Below are positions 44,181-53,412 of a DNA stretch of 64,000 bases, in pieces (the stretch's first letter is position 1; the number at the start of each line of letters is the position of its first letter). The notes under the pieces are model-generated. The model searched no databases. It was given only the letters and a program-made list of their open reading frames with translations, and was not told the DNA's origin. The translations under genes were made by a program, and so were the position numbers. Origin of the DNA: Saprospiraceae bacterium (lineage in GTDB: Bacteria; Bacteroidota; Bacteroidia; Chitinophagales; Saprospiraceae); assembly GCA_021739645.1 (NCBI GenBank), contig JAIPBL010000004.1, positions 62,001 through 126,000 of the forward strand, written 5' to 3'.

Positions 44181-46172
44181 ATGAAAAATCTGTTGATTCC
44201 AAGCCTGTTTCTATTGAATTTCTGGTCGGCCTTCGGCCAATGTGACCCTCATTTTGACCCGCCAAAAAGTAGCCGACCGACCAGCTACGTGATGGACGTG
44301 CAGTACGACCTACCCACGAAGTCGGTAAAGTCCACTGGGCAGGTGATTTTCAAAAACAATTCGCCAGTGCCGGTCACTGAACTCCAGTTTTACATGTACC
44401 TCAACTCGTTCAAAAACATGGGCAGCACCTTTCTCAAAGGCAGCGGCGGCAATATTTTTGACCAAAATATCGGGAGCCGAGGCGCAGATACTTGGGGCTG
44501 GATTCGGGTAGATGATATTGCGGAGCAAAACGGTGCAAACCTCACGCAATCAATGCGCTATATCCAATTGGATGACGGGAACGCTGAGGACCAATCTGTA
44601 CTTTCCGTGACGCTCCAACGGCCAGTACAGCCTGGTGAGACCGCCGTTTTTGATCTAAAATTTTCAGCGAAACTGCCAAAGCTCATCGCTCGTGCTGGGT
44701 GGAGCAAGGACGACTATGCCCTCTGGGTGCATTGGTTCCCGCAGTTGGGCGTTTGGGAAGAAAGCCCAGCGGGCGACTGGCGGTGGAACTGCCACCAGTT
44801 CTTCCGAACTACAGAGTTTTTCGGCGATTTCGGCACCTACGAGGTGACCATCACTGCCCCTGACAAGCTCGTAATTGGCGCTTCCGGCTGCATGGTGAGC
44901 GAGGAAAAACTGGCCAACAACCTCGTCCGCCGCCGATACTTAGCGGAGGATGTAATTGATTTCGCTTGGGTGGCTTATCCTGGGTTCTTGGTTTTTGAGG
45001 ATAAATGGCAGCACGTGAACATCCGGTTGCTCATTCCCCCAGAGCACGCCATGCACTCCTACCGGTTCATCACCGCTGTAAAACAGTCACTGGAATACAT
45101 GACAGCGCATGTAGGCCCCTACCCTTTTTCCAGTATCACCATGGCCGACCCGCCGTTTCACGGACTGCGAAGCGGCATGATGGAGTACCCGACATTCATC
45201 ACGTTGGGTTCGTTTTACGGCTGGCCGAAAGGCATCCGCTCAGTGGAATCGTTGGCGGTTCATGAGTTTGTCCACCAGTATTTTATGATGATGCTGGCCA
45301 GTAACGAGAAGGAGGAAGCTTGGCTGGACGAGGGTTTTGTGACTTACTACGAAGACCGCATCATTGACCATTTTTATGGCAAAAAGACAGGTTACATTGA
45401 CTTTCTTGGTTACAAAATGGGGAACCAAGAGCTAAGCCGGAACGAGTACACTGGCATGAAAAACCAGAAGGAGGACTACGCAGACAAGCCCGGCTGGACC
45501 TTCGATGGGCGGCACAAAGGCATCGTTTATAGCAAAACCGCCACCATGCTCCAGACCCTGCAAGCCGTTTATGGCGACAAAGCGATGGATGAACTGATGC
45601 GCACCTATTTTGAGCGATGGAAGTTCAAGCACCCTCGGGGCAAGGACTTTTTTGAAGTGGCAAACGAATGGGCCGCCAAGTACCCAAGTAACCCATTTGG
45701 GACAAATTTGGATTGGCTCTTCAAGGGTGTCATTCAAGGTACAGATGTTTGCGACTACGCTGTTTCCGAGATATTCAATTTAGAAAATTACAGCCCCCAC
45801 GGTCTTTTTGATGATGGAAAAGGGAATTTCATTTTCAAAAAAGGCGAGCCCACGGGTGATTTTACCAACTCAGTAACACTTCACCGTTTGGGTGAATTGA
45901 TTTACCCGGTAGAAGTGGAAATCAGGTTTGAGGATGGTTCGGTAAAAATGGAAAATTGGGACGGACAACTGCGTACCAAGATTTTCAGCTACCAAACCAA
46001 ATCAAAAATCGAGTCCGTACACATTGACCCCCAGCAGAAAATCACGCTAGATATTGACCTGAACAACAACAGTATTTCGGTAAAACCGAAGGATTCGGTG
46101 CTGTGGAAATTCACGTTGAAGGCAGTATTCTGGATGCAAAATTTGATGCAGACCGTAAGTTTTTTGGTGTAG
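44181..46172 (+). CDS. M1-family zinc metallopeptidase
   Basis: A 663-residue exported aminopeptidase-like enzyme. A signal peptide of about 19 residues ends SAFGQ. The N-terminal beta domain includes VMDVQYDLPTKSVKSTG. The catalytic domain has VHEFVHQYF followed after 18 residues by the Glu of AWLDEGF, the HExxHx18E zinc site. FHGLRSGMMEYPTF stands in for the substrate-binding exopeptidase segment, in which the usual GAMEN reads SGMMEY, so true aminopeptidase activity is not certain. A membrane protein gene follows four bases downstream. Confidence 0.88.
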   Translation: MKNLLIPSLFLLNFWSAFGQCDPHFDPPKSSRPTSYVMDVQYDLPTKSVKSTGQVIFKNNSPVPVTELQFYMYLNSFKNMGSTFLKGSGGNIFDQNIGSRGADTWGWIRVDDIAEQNGANLTQSMRYIQLDDGNAEDQSVLSVTLQRPVQPGETAVFDLKFSAKLPKLIARAGWSKDDYALWVHWFPQLGVWEESPAGDWRWNCHQFFRTTEFFGDFGTYEVTITAPDKLVIGASGCMVSEEKLANNLVRRRYLAEDVIDFAWVAYPGFLVFEDKWQHVNIRLLIPPEHAMHSYRFITAVKQSLEYMTAHVGPYPFSSITMADPPFHGLRSGMMEYPTFITLGSFYGWPKGIRSVESLAVHEFVHQYFMMMLASNEKEEAWLDEGFVTYYEDRIIDHFYGKKTGYIDFLGYKMGNQELSRNEYTGMKNQKEDYADKPGWTFDGRHKGIVYSKTATMLQTLQAVYGDKAMDELMRTYFERWKFKHPRGKDFFEVANEWAAKYPSNPFGTNLDWLFKGVIQGTDVCDYAVSEIFNLENYSPHGLFDDGKGNFIFKKGEPTGDFTNSVTLHRLGELIYPVEVEIRFEDGSVKMENWDGQLRTKIFSYQTKSKIESVHIDPQQKITLDIDLNNNSISVKPKDSVLWKFTLKAVFWMQNLMQTVSFLV

Positions 46173-46176
46173 GAAC

Positions 46177-47076
46177 ATGGAGCAAACAACAATGAAAAAC
46201 AACTTAAGAATAGCCTTCATTTCAGGGTTTCGCCATTGGAGAATCGTGCTGTTGGTCTATCTGCTGCAACTGCTGCTGGCCATCCCACTGGCCATGCAAG
46301 TCTGGCACGTACTGGAGGCCAGCATCGGCAGCTCACTGGAAATCAACAAGTTGTTGCCCGGATACGACCACACCGTCATCTCCGACTTCCTGAAAGTGCA
46401 TGGCGGAAGCATCACGCCGCTCATCGGGCAACTACGGTGGGCGCTGGTAGTTTGGGCGTTGGCCAGTGTGTTCATCAATGGCGGGGTGTTGGCAACATTG
46501 GTCAAAAAAACGCCTACTTGGCTGGCCTTCTGGACGGAGGGAGCCACCTATTTTGGCAAGTTTTTGAAAATAGCGGTCGTCTTTTTTGTGCTTTTCCTGA
46601 TATGGACTGGCGCCACTCTCCTACCCTTTCTCGCCAATCTGCAGATGAACCTCGAATCGATGGCCTCTGAAAAAACGGTGTTGGGCTATGCGTTTGTGCT
46701 ACTGGTTGGTTGGTTTATCGGGTTAATTTACCTTAACAATTCGGCCATCATTGCAAAAACGGCCATCATTGAAGAGGGTATGAGCACTTTTCAGGGCATC
46801 AAAAAAGGATTGATTTTCAACTTCCGGCATTTTTTCAAAACGGCTGGTATCTTCTTGATTTTCAGTGCTTTACAATTGTTGTCCTTGGCGCTTTACTGGT
46901 GGCTGGAGGGGAAATCTGGGATGGTGACAGCGGGACTGGTGGTGGTGTTTTTTTTGGTGCAACAGGGGTTGGTTTTGGTGCGAGTGATGGGGAGGGTGAT
47001 GGTGATGGCGGGTATTTCAATTTTCTACACCACCGGCCAAACCGTCAACCCAATCAACAGCCCACAACAAACATAA
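46177..47076 (+). CDS. polytopic membrane protein of unknown function
   Basis: A 299-residue protein with about six membrane helices (for example IVLLVYLLQLLLAIPLAM, IAVVFFVLFLIWTGATLL and YAFVLLVGWFIGLIYL). It also has a soluble loop SSLEINKLLPGYDHTVISDF. I do not recognise a named family. Met6 (46192) is a likely alternative start. It follows the M1 peptidase by four bases. Its last 52 bases overlap the 3' end of nuoN on the opposite strand. Confidence 0.7.
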   Translation: MEQTTMKNNLRIAFISGFRHWRIVLLVYLLQLLLAIPLAMQVWHVLEASIGSSLEINKLLPGYDHTVISDFLKVHGGSITPLIGQLRWALVVWALASVFINGGVLATLVKKTPTWLAFWTEGATYFGKFLKIAVVFFVLFLIWTGATLLPFLANLQMNLESMASEKTVLGYAFVLLVGWFIGLIYLNNSAIIAKTAIIEEGMSTFQGIKKGLIFNFRHFFKTAGIFLIFSALQLLSLALYWWLEGKSGMVTAGLVVVFFLVQQGLVLVRVMGRVMVMAGISIFYTTGQTVNPINSPQQT

Positions 47077-48374
47077 AGGAACACCTTGTCCGCCAAATGT
47101 AAGGGTCGGTCAGGAGCAGTTTCTGATGGCTCGAACATCACGATGATGATTTTGAAATAATAGTAAATGGCCAACAACGAGGCCAAGATACCCACCACCA
47201 CCAGCCAGCCTTGACCTGCTGCTGAAGCAGCAGCTAACACCCGGTATTTTGCGATAAAACCCGCCAGCGGCGGGATTCCTGCCATGGAAAGCATGGCCAT
47301 GATGACGGCCACTGCTGCCAGTTGATTGGTGTGCAACAAGCCTTTAAAGTCCTGAATATCAGCCACTTCGTTGCGCAAATACCACAGCACCCTGAAGGCC
47401 GTGAGGCTGGCAATACCGTACACCAAGGCGTAGTAAGCCAACAGGTTCTCAGCGCCTTTATCTTGGCAGAAAATGCCCATCAGCATGAAACCAGTGTGCG
47501 AAATACTTGAATAAGCCATTAGGCGCTTCACGTTTTTTTGCGAAGCAGCCACAAAATTGGCGAACATGAGCGTCAGGAAACAAAGGCCATACACCGCCCA
47601 AGCCACCGTTTGCGGAATCGCCCCCTGAAAGGCTTGGAAAAACTTCAACAAGGCAGCAAATGCAGCCACTTTCACCACCGTAACCATGTAGGCAGTGACT
47701 GGCGTGGGTGAACCTTCGTAAACATCAGGAGCCCAAAAATGAAAAGGTGCTGCCGCTACTTTGAAGGCGAATGCCGCCACAGTCAGCACGAACCCAACCT
47801 GCAATAATGCTTGGTTTTCTCCAGTCAAGTTGGCCGTTTTTGCGCTGATTTCACCCAAATCAAAAGTGCCAGTTGCACCATAAAGCAGGGCGATGCCGAG
47901 TAAAAGGAAACAAGAAGAAAACGCTCCCAGCAGGAAATATTTAAAGGATGCTTCGTTGCCTTTTACGTCGGTTTTGTTGCTGCCTGCCAGTACATAAATG
48001 GGGATGGACAGGATTTCGACGCCCAGAAAAAGCATGGCCAAATTGGTGTAGGAAACCATGCAGGCCGCTCCGGCAAAGGAGAACATGGCCAGTGCAAAAT
48101 AGTCCGTGGTGGTTTTTTCATCCTCAAAAAACCGACGAAAACCCCAGAGCCACAAGATGCCCAAGCCACACAGCACCATCAAGAATTTGCTGGAAAATGG
48201 GTTGAGTTCAGCCATGCCGTACACCGATTCTACCGTATCCAAATGCGTATAACTGAGTAGCATAACAGCCAACATCGCCACGATGGCCATCGGCAACAGC
48301 ATTTTCCGAAGGTTCAAAAACTCGGAAACGAGGGCTGCGACGCCCGTTAGGGAAAGTATGATTATTTCGGTCAT
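47025..48374 (-). CDS. nuoN: NADH-quinone oxidoreductase subunit N
   Basis: A proton-pumping membrane subunit of complex I, 449 residues with about 14 helices. It is recognised by IYVLAGSNKTDVKGNEASFKYFLLGAFSS and by PFHFWAPDVYEGSPTPVTAYM, which carries the conserved Lys/His pumping helix. The proton-path region continues in SSISHTGFMLMGI. It is the last gene of the nuo operon, one base after nuoM. Its 3' end overlaps the convergent membrane-protein gene by 52 bases, so no separate terminator fits between them. Confidence 0.96.
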   Translation of the reverse strand: MTEIIILSLTGVAALVSEFLNLRKMLLPMAIVAMLAVMLLSYTHLDTVESVYGMAELNPFSSKFLMVLCGLGILWLWGFRRFFEDEKTTTDYFALAMFSFAGAACMVSYTNLAMLFLGVEILSIPIYVLAGSNKTDVKGNEASFKYFLLGAFSSCFLLLGIALLYGATGTFDLGEISAKTANLTGENQALLQVGFVLTVAAFAFKVAAAPFHFWAPDVYEGSPTPVTAYMVTVVKVAAFAALLKFFQAFQGAIPQTVAWAVYGLCFLTLMFANFVAASQKNVKRLMAYSSISHTGFMLMGIFCQDKGAENLLAYYALVYGIASLTAFRVLWYLRNEVADIQDFKGLLHTNQLAAVAVIMAMLSMAGIPPLAGFIAKYRVLAAASAAGQGWLVVVGILASLLAIYYYFKIIIVMFEPSETAPDRPLHLADKVFLYVCCGLLIGLTVWPVV

Positions 48375-48375
48375 T

Positions 48376-49824
48376 TCAAAAGTTCAATCCTTGAATAAGC
48401 TCCATTACGGACTTCTCCGATATGCTCAAAACAGGCTTTGGGTAAACCCCCAAACCAACGATGAACACGCAGACTACCAGTAGGAGCAAGGTTTCTTGCC
48501 GGGTCTGTTTTTTATAGTTCAGTGCTTCGTCTTTCACCTCGCCGAGCATCATTTTTTGGAAAGAACGGAACATATAAACCACGCCAAGTACGATGCTCAA
48601 TCCGGCCAATGCACCTAAAACTTGGTTGTACTGAAAAAGCCCGATGATGAGCAAAAACTCGCCCACAAAACCATTGGTAAATGGCAAGGCAACTACGCTC
48701 AAAACGATGATGAGAAACATAAAACCAAGCAGCGGGTCAATGGAGCGGAGGCCACCGAGTTTGTCCATATCGGAAGTGCCGGTGCGGGTCACGATGATGT
48801 CATAGACGAAGAATAGCCCGACGGTGTTGATGCCGTGGCTCAACATCTCGACCAAACCGCCCTGCACACCCTGCACATTTGCCGAAAGCAAACCCGCCGA
48901 AATCAAGCCGACGTGGGCGATGGAAGCAAAAGCTATCAATCGCTTGTAATCCTTCTGAACGATGGAGATGAAAGAGGCGTACAAGATGCTCACCACGGAC
49001 AAACCAACCGCCCAAATACCGTACTCTGCTACACCTTGCGGCACGACGGGAATCAGCCAGCGGATAATGCCGTAAGTCGCCATTTTCAGCATGATGCCCG
49101 AGAGCAGCATAGCACCCGGTGTTGGGGCGATGTAGTAAGTTTCCGGTTGCCAGGTATGCAATGGGAAAATGGGCATTTTAATGGCAAATGCGAGGAAAAT
49201 TCCTGCAAAAACCAGCCCTTGTTCCGTCACAGGCAGGCTGCGGCCCGCTTCGTACATGGCTTGCAGCGCAAAGGTTTTATCTGGCGTATGCTGGTACAAA
49301 TAGATGAAGGCAAACAGCATGAACAAGCTGCCCACCATGGTGTAAAGGAAAAATTTCAGGGTGATGCGTTGGCGTCCTTCACCGCCCCATTTTAGACAAA
49401 TAAAGTAAATGGGGATAAGCGCTATTTCCCAAAAAATGTAAAACAAAAAGCCGTCGGCTGCGATGAAACTGCCTGCCATGGCAAAGTCCATCAGCATCAT
49501 CAGCGCATAAAGCACATGGCGGTCTGGGTAATCCCGATTGTAGGAGGCGTAGATGATCATCGGCATGACGATGGCCGAAAGGATGGTCAACATCAGGCTG
49601 ATGCCATCCAACATCAGGCTAAAACTGACGCCCAACTGCGGTATCCACGGCATGGAAAAGTAGATGGTCTCTTGTCTGGTTGTGTTGTAGGTGTACAGCA
49701 AAAACAGCACAAAAGCCCCATTCAGCAAGGAGCCGCCGAGGGCCACATGCTTGGCATTATTACCCGAGAAATAGGTAAGAACAGCCGTCAGCAAAGGAAT
49801 AAGAAGTAAGATTAAAAGCAGCAT
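48376..49824 (-). CDS. nuoM: NADH-quinone oxidoreductase subunit M
   Basis: Antiporter-like subunit of the complex I membrane arm, 482 residues. FYIFWEIALIPIYFICLKWGG contains the conserved Glu of helix 5, and KMPIFPLHTWQPETYYIAPTPGAMLLSGIMLKMATYG the Lys/His proton-channel region. KDYKRLIAFASIAHVGLI matches the family. It follows the nuoL stop by about 76 bases, where the AGGTTGAT foldback lies, and is immediately before nuoN. Confidence 0.97.
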   Translation of the reverse strand: MLLLILLLIPLLTAVLTYFSGNNAKHVALGGSLLNGAFVLFLLYTYNTTRQETIYFSMPWIPQLGVSFSLMLDGISLMLTILSAIVMPMIIYASYNRDYPDRHVLYALMMLMDFAMAGSFIAADGFLFYIFWEIALIPIYFICLKWGGEGRQRITLKFFLYTMVGSLFMLFAFIYLYQHTPDKTFALQAMYEAGRSLPVTEQGLVFAGIFLAFAIKMPIFPLHTWQPETYYIAPTPGAMLLSGIMLKMATYGIIRWLIPVVPQGVAEYGIWAVGLSVVSILYASFISIVQKDYKRLIAFASIAHVGLISAGLLSANVQGVQGGLVEMLSHGINTVGLFFVYDIIVTRTGTSDMDKLGGLRSIDPLLGFMFLIIVLSVVALPFTNGFVGEFLLIIGLFQYNQVLGALAGLSIVLGVVYMFRSFQKMMLGEVKDEALNYKKQTRQETLLLLVVCVFIVGLGVYPKPVLSISEKSVMELIQGLNF

Positions 49825-49832
49825 TTATTTCT

Positions 49833-49880
49833 TGGTTGATAAAGGTTGATTAGGTTGATATAAAACTGATGATCAACCTG
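49833..49880. repeat. foldback element between nuoL and nuoM
   Basis: The word GGTTGAT occurs three times in direct orientation (ending at 49840, 49850 and 49859) and once inverted as ATCAACCT (49872-49879). The longest pairing is AGGTTGAT/ATCAACCT, eight base pairs. It is the weakest member of the set. Confidence 0.6.
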
Positions 49881-49900
49881 TTCCTTCCTTTTTTAACCCA

Positions 49901-51802
49901 TCAAATTAGTATAGCTATCATGGCCGCAACCGCCAAAACGAACACCACCACGTAGTGCTCCAGTTGACCGGATTGCAGCTTTCGCAATTGGCTACTGACT
50001 GCGGAAACACTCGTGCCCACGGAATTGACGAAAAAGTCAATCACCTTGTTTTCCACCACGTTTTCAAGCATCCCGGCAAACTTGTCGTTGGCTTGCACGA
50101 TATATTTTCTGTAAAATTCATCAATGAAAAAACGGCCAGCAATCAGTCGGGAAGCGCCGGTTAGTTCCTCCGTGTCCCTCACGGGGCGAACTCGTTTTTT
50201 GACATAAATCAAAAATGCGTAGTAGATAGCGCCGATAATCAACAGCGTTGTAATGGTCATTGTCAAAAGCTCGCTGGCCAAGCTTCCATGCAGCTCAAAA
50301 GTGCCCAACACGGGCGCTAGAAAAGTGTCAAAACTTTTGTGAATACCCACTGCATGTCCCACTGCATGAGGGATGCCTACCCAACCGCCAATGATGGACA
50401 TCACTGCTAACAAAACGAGCGGAATGGTCATCAAAGCCGGAGATTCATGCAGGTGTTGGCGTTGTTTTTCCGAGCCTCGGAACTCGCCAAAGAACGTCAG
50501 GAACAACACCCGGAACATGTAAAATGCGGTCATCAGCGAAACACCAAAACCGAGCACAAAAAATATCGGAGCAGACTCCATCGCAGAAGCGAGGATTTGG
50601 TCTTTGCTGAAAAAACCTGCCAAAGGTGGGATGCCAGAAATGGCCAAGCTGCCGATGAGGAACGTGTGATAGGTAATGGGCAAATGCCTCCGAAGCCCAC
50701 CCATCTTACGGATGTCTTGCTCGCCGCTCATGGCATGGATGACGCTACCGGAGCCGAGAAAAAGCAGTGCTTTGAAAAACGCATGGGTGACCACATGGAA
50801 AATAGCTGCCGTGTAAGCCCCCAATCCCAACGCCATGAACATAAGGCCCAATTGGCTGACGGTGGAATAGGCCAGCACTTTTTTAATATCAGTTTGCAAA
50901 AGGCCGATGGCTGCTCCGAGCAATGCCGTAGTTGTACCGATAATGGTCACCAGCATTGAAATATCAGGGGTCAGGGCAAAAAGCTCGTTGGTCCTAGCGA
51001 TGAGGTAAATGCCAGCCGTCACCATTGTAGCTGCATGGATGAGCGCCGAAACGGGTGTCGGGGCAGCCATCGCATCGGGCAGCCAGGTGAACAACGGGAT
51101 TTGGGCGCTCTTGCCCACTGCCGCAAGCACAAGGCAGCCCGCTATCAAGCTCAACAATCCAGGCGACAACTGCTGAAGCACAGGCAATTTATCCCCCATG
51201 AACAGCTCGTGGTACTCCAAACTGCCGACATTTACGAAGAGCAAACACATGGCCATCAAGAAGCCAAAGTCGCCAATCCGGTTCATCAAGAAGGCTTTTT
51301 TGGCGGCATCGTTGTTTTTCATGTCCTTGTGCCAAAAGCTGATAAGCATAAAGGAACAGAACCCCACACCTTCCCAGCCGATGAAAGTAATCAAGAAACT
51401 ATCGGCCATGACCAGCACCAACATGAAGAAAACAAACAGGTTGAGGTAGGCAAAAAATCGGCGAAAACCGTCGTCCTCCCACATATAACCCGCTGAGTAC
51501 ACATGAATTAGGAAGCCAACGCCTGTGATAAACATCAGGAAGACGGCGGTCAGCCTGTCCACCAGAAAATTGAAAAGTGAGCTGAAAGTGCCGCTGGAAA
51601 TCCATTCGTACACGTTTACCACTGCCATGTGCGGATTGTTGAGCTGGTCGTAGAAGATGATTGCAGCGCAGACAAACGACGTGAACACACCGAGGCAAGC
51701 CACCACGGCAGTCATGGTCTTGGACAGCCAACGGTTAAACGTGAGAATCACCAGGAAACTGATGAGCGGTGCGAAGGCGGCTATTTTTATGATTAAATCC
51801 AA
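49901..51802 (-). CDS. nuoL: NADH-quinone oxidoreductase subunit L
   Basis: The distal proton-pumping subunit of complex I with a long lateral helix, about 633 residues. Markers: WEGVGFCSFMLISFW, AQIPLFTWLPDAMAAPTPVSALIHAATMVTAG and KKVLAYSTVSQLGLMF. The C-terminal amphipathic extension includes RFFIDEFYRKYIVQANDKF. No ATG lies near the conserved start. I propose the TTG at 51802 (M)DLIIKIAAFAPLI; the ORF-track version starting at 51871 would translate the whole foldback repeat (SPITNLQSPISI). Confidence 0.93.
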   Translation of the reverse strand: MDLIIKIAAFAPLISFLVILTFNRWLSKTMTAVVACLGVFTSFVCAAIIFYDQLNNPHMAVVNVYEWISSGTFSSLFNFLVDRLTAVFLMFITGVGFLIHVYSAGYMWEDDGFRRFFAYLNLFVFFMLVLVMADSFLITFIGWEGVGFCSFMLISFWHKDMKNNDAAKKAFLMNRIGDFGFLMAMCLLFVNVGSLEYHELFMGDKLPVLQQLSPGLLSLIAGCLVLAAVGKSAQIPLFTWLPDAMAAPTPVSALIHAATMVTAGIYLIARTNELFALTPDISMLVTIIGTTTALLGAAIGLLQTDIKKVLAYSTVSQLGLMFMALGLGAYTAAIFHVVTHAFFKALLFLGSGSVIHAMSGEQDIRKMGGLRRHLPITYHTFLIGSLAISGIPPLAGFFSKDQILASAMESAPIFFVLGFGVSLMTAFYMFRVLFLTFFGEFRGSEKQRQHLHESPALMTIPLVLLAVMSIIGGWVGIPHAVGHAVGIHKSFDTFLAPVLGTFELHGSLASELLTMTITTLLIIGAIYYAFLIYVKKRVRPVRDTEELTGASRLIAGRFFIDEFYRKYIVQANDKFAGMLENVVENKVIDFFVNSVGTSVSAVSSQLRKLQSGQLEHYVVVFVLAVAAMIAILI

Positions 51803-51805
51803 AAT

Positions 51806-51885
51806 GGAGATTGGTGATTGGAGATTGGTGATTGGTGACTGGCTTGGGCATCCCCAATCACCAGTCACCAATCACTAATCACCAC
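51806..51885. repeat. foldback element between nuoK and nuoL
   Basis: The left part repeats GATTGGTGATTGG and ends in GTGATTGGTGACTGG (51828-51842), which is perfectly inverted as CCAGTCACCAATCAC (51861-51875). More copies of the word flank both arms. The right arm abuts the nuoK stop and the left arm reaches the nuoL start. Confidence 0.8.
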
Positions 51886-52178
51886 TTTAAACGGCTTAAA
51901 ATTGAAGTGTCGGTTGATTGAAGGTTTCTAAAAATCATCATCAAAATGGCCAAGCCAACCGCTACTTCCGCTGCTGCGACTGCCATGATGAAAAAGACAA
52001 AAACTTGCCCCTGCGCTTGTCCCCAAACGGTGGAAAAAGCAACCATCAGCAAGTTCACCGCATTCAGCATCAGCTCGATGCACATGAATTTCCGAATGGC
52101 ATTCCGAAGGAACATCACCCCGAATGCACCGATGCAAAACAGGATGGCGGAAAGGATTAGGTAGTAATTTATTGGCAT
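51879..52178 (-). CDS. nuoK: NADH-quinone oxidoreductase subunit K
   Basis: Small membrane subunit of complex I, 99 residues with three helices. [28 protein letters not shown] carries the conserved Glu in helix 2, and [20 protein letters not shown] that in helix 3; both belong to the central proton axis. Length matches the family. Foldback elements lie on both sides, with nuoJ upstream and nuoL downstream. Confidence 0.97.
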   Translation of the reverse strand: MPINYYLILSAILFCIGAFGVMFLRNAIRKFMCIELMLNAVNLLMVAFSTVWGQAQGQVFVFFIMAVAAAEVAVGLAILMMIFRNLQSTDTSILSRLKW

Positions 52179-52193
52179 GGCTTATTGAGGTAT

Positions 52194-52245
52194 GAGGTAT
52201 TGAGGTATGAGGTATGTACAAGCATACCTCAGACCTCAATACCTC
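52194..52245. repeat. foldback element between nuoJ and nuoK
   Basis: A 23-base arm (52194-52216) made of the word GAGGTAT pairs with its inverse (52223-52245) with one mismatch around the six-base loop TACAAG. Two more copies of the word stand to the left. The right arm covers two bases of the nuoJ stop codon. This is the most compact hairpin of the set. Confidence 0.85.
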
Positions 52246-52747
52246 AGACCTGATTTACTTTTTTACTTAAAAGCACCGCCCCTACCATCGCTGACAGGAA
52301 AAGCAGTGCAGATATTTCAAACGGCAACAGAAACTCATTGAAGAGGCTGTGGCCGAGGCTTTCGACCGTTCCAATTTCAGTAGCACGATTAACTGTGGCG
52401 CTCAAATCGGCCTGTTTACCTGCCACCGTAAGCACCAACAGGAGCAATCCGGCGGAAACAGCGGAAACGAATTTGAAAAAATTACGCTTTTTGGCGCCTG
52501 ATTCATCGTGCAAATTGACCATCATGATGATGTAGAGAAAAAGCACCATGATGGCACCTGCGTACACGATGATGTGCACTGCTGCAAGGAAATGGGCATT
52601 GAGCAAGAAGTAGTGCCCGGCGATGGCAAAAAAAGTTAGAATCAGGAAAAGGGCGCTATGGATAGGGTTTTTCACCGCCACCACCAACATGGCGCAAAGC
52701 ACCGCAACCGCTGATAGGAACCAAAAAAGTATTTCTGAAATTGGCAT
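52244..52747 (-). CDS. nuoJ: NADH-quinone oxidoreductase subunit J
   Basis: Complex I membrane subunit, 167 residues and five helices. NPIHSALFLILTFFAIAGHYFLLNAHFLAAVHIIVYAGAIMVLFLYIIMM is the conserved helix 2-3 region with the pi-bulge helix. A more variable loop follows, and the C-terminal helix is FEISALLFLSAMVGAVLLSKK. Length is normal. Foldback elements lie on both sides. Confidence 0.97.
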   Translation of the reverse strand: MPISEILFWFLSAVAVLCAMLVVAVKNPIHSALFLILTFFAIAGHYFLLNAHFLAAVHIIVYAGAIMVLFLYIIMMVNLHDESGAKKRNFFKFVSAVSAGLLLLVLTVAGKQADLSATVNRATEIGTVESLGHSLFNEFLLPFEISALLFLSAMVGAVLLSKKVNQV

Positions 52748-52762
52748 TTCATATTGTTTGAG

Positions 52763-52819
52763 GATTTGAAGATTTGAGGATTCGATAAGCCCTTCGTCGA
52801 ATCCTCAAATCCTCAAATC
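52763..52819. repeat. foldback element between nuoI and nuoJ
   Basis: The 23-base arm of GATTTGAAG/GATTTGAGGATTCGA words (52763-52785) pairs with its inverse (52797-52819) with one mismatch across an 11-base loop. Further copies (TCCATATCCTCAA) extend to about 52832. The right arm runs into the last codons of nuoI, so part of the repeat is translated. Confidence 0.85.
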
Positions 52820-53397
52820 TCCATATCCTCAATTGTCTGGTTATGCAGGTGAAACTTGTCCTTCTTAAATTCCAAAACAGCGGGCGTTTGACGGATAGAA
52901 ACATCCACCGGATTCTCCATCGTTTCCACCAACTTGTCTTTGCCGAAGACGAAACCATTGCGCCCGTAATTGCTTGGAATCAAGCGGTCAGTCAGAAAAA
53001 TCGCCTCCTTTGGGCAAGCCTCCTCGCAGAGTCCACAGAAGATGCAGCGCAGCATGTTGATTTCGTAAACGGCGGCGTACTTCTCCTCCCGGTACAGGTT
53101 TTCTTCACCTTTTTTACGTTCAGCGGCGGTCATCGTGATGGCCTCAGCTGGACATGCCACAGCGCAAAGTCCGCAAGCGGTGCATCGCTCGGCACCTGCT
53201 TCGTCCCTTTTGAGGACGTGATGGCCTCTGTACACAGGCGCTATCGGGCGCAATTGCTCCGGATACTGCACCGTGGCGCTTTTCTTGAAAATATGGCGGA
53301 AGGTGATGGACAAACCGCCAGCAATGGCAGGGAGATACATCCGCTCGGCGAGCGTCATCTCCTTTTTTTCCATCACTTTGCTTCTGTTCGTTAGCAT
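52813..53397 (-). CDS. nuoI: NADH-quinone oxidoreductase subunit I
   Basis: Complex I subunit that carries two [4Fe-4S] clusters (N6a, N6b) passing electrons toward NuoB. CTACGLCAVACPAEA and CIFCGLCEEACPKEA are the two cluster motifs. The ORF gives 194 residues; Met9 (53373) or Met14 may be the true start. The last few residues (EDMEI) are encoded in the foldback arm. It lies 15 bases after csaA. Confidence 0.96.
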   Translation of the reverse strand: MLTNRSKVMEKKEMTLAERMYLPAIAGGLSITFRHIFKKSATVQYPEQLRPIAPVYRGHHVLKRDEAGAERCTACGLCAVACPAEAITMTAAERKKGEENLYREEKYAAVYEINMLRCIFCGLCEEACPKEAIFLTDRLIPSNYGRNGFVFGKDKLVETMENPVDVSIRQTPAVLEFKKDKFHLHNQTIEDMEI

Positions 53398-53412
53398 AAT
53401 ATCATCATTTGA

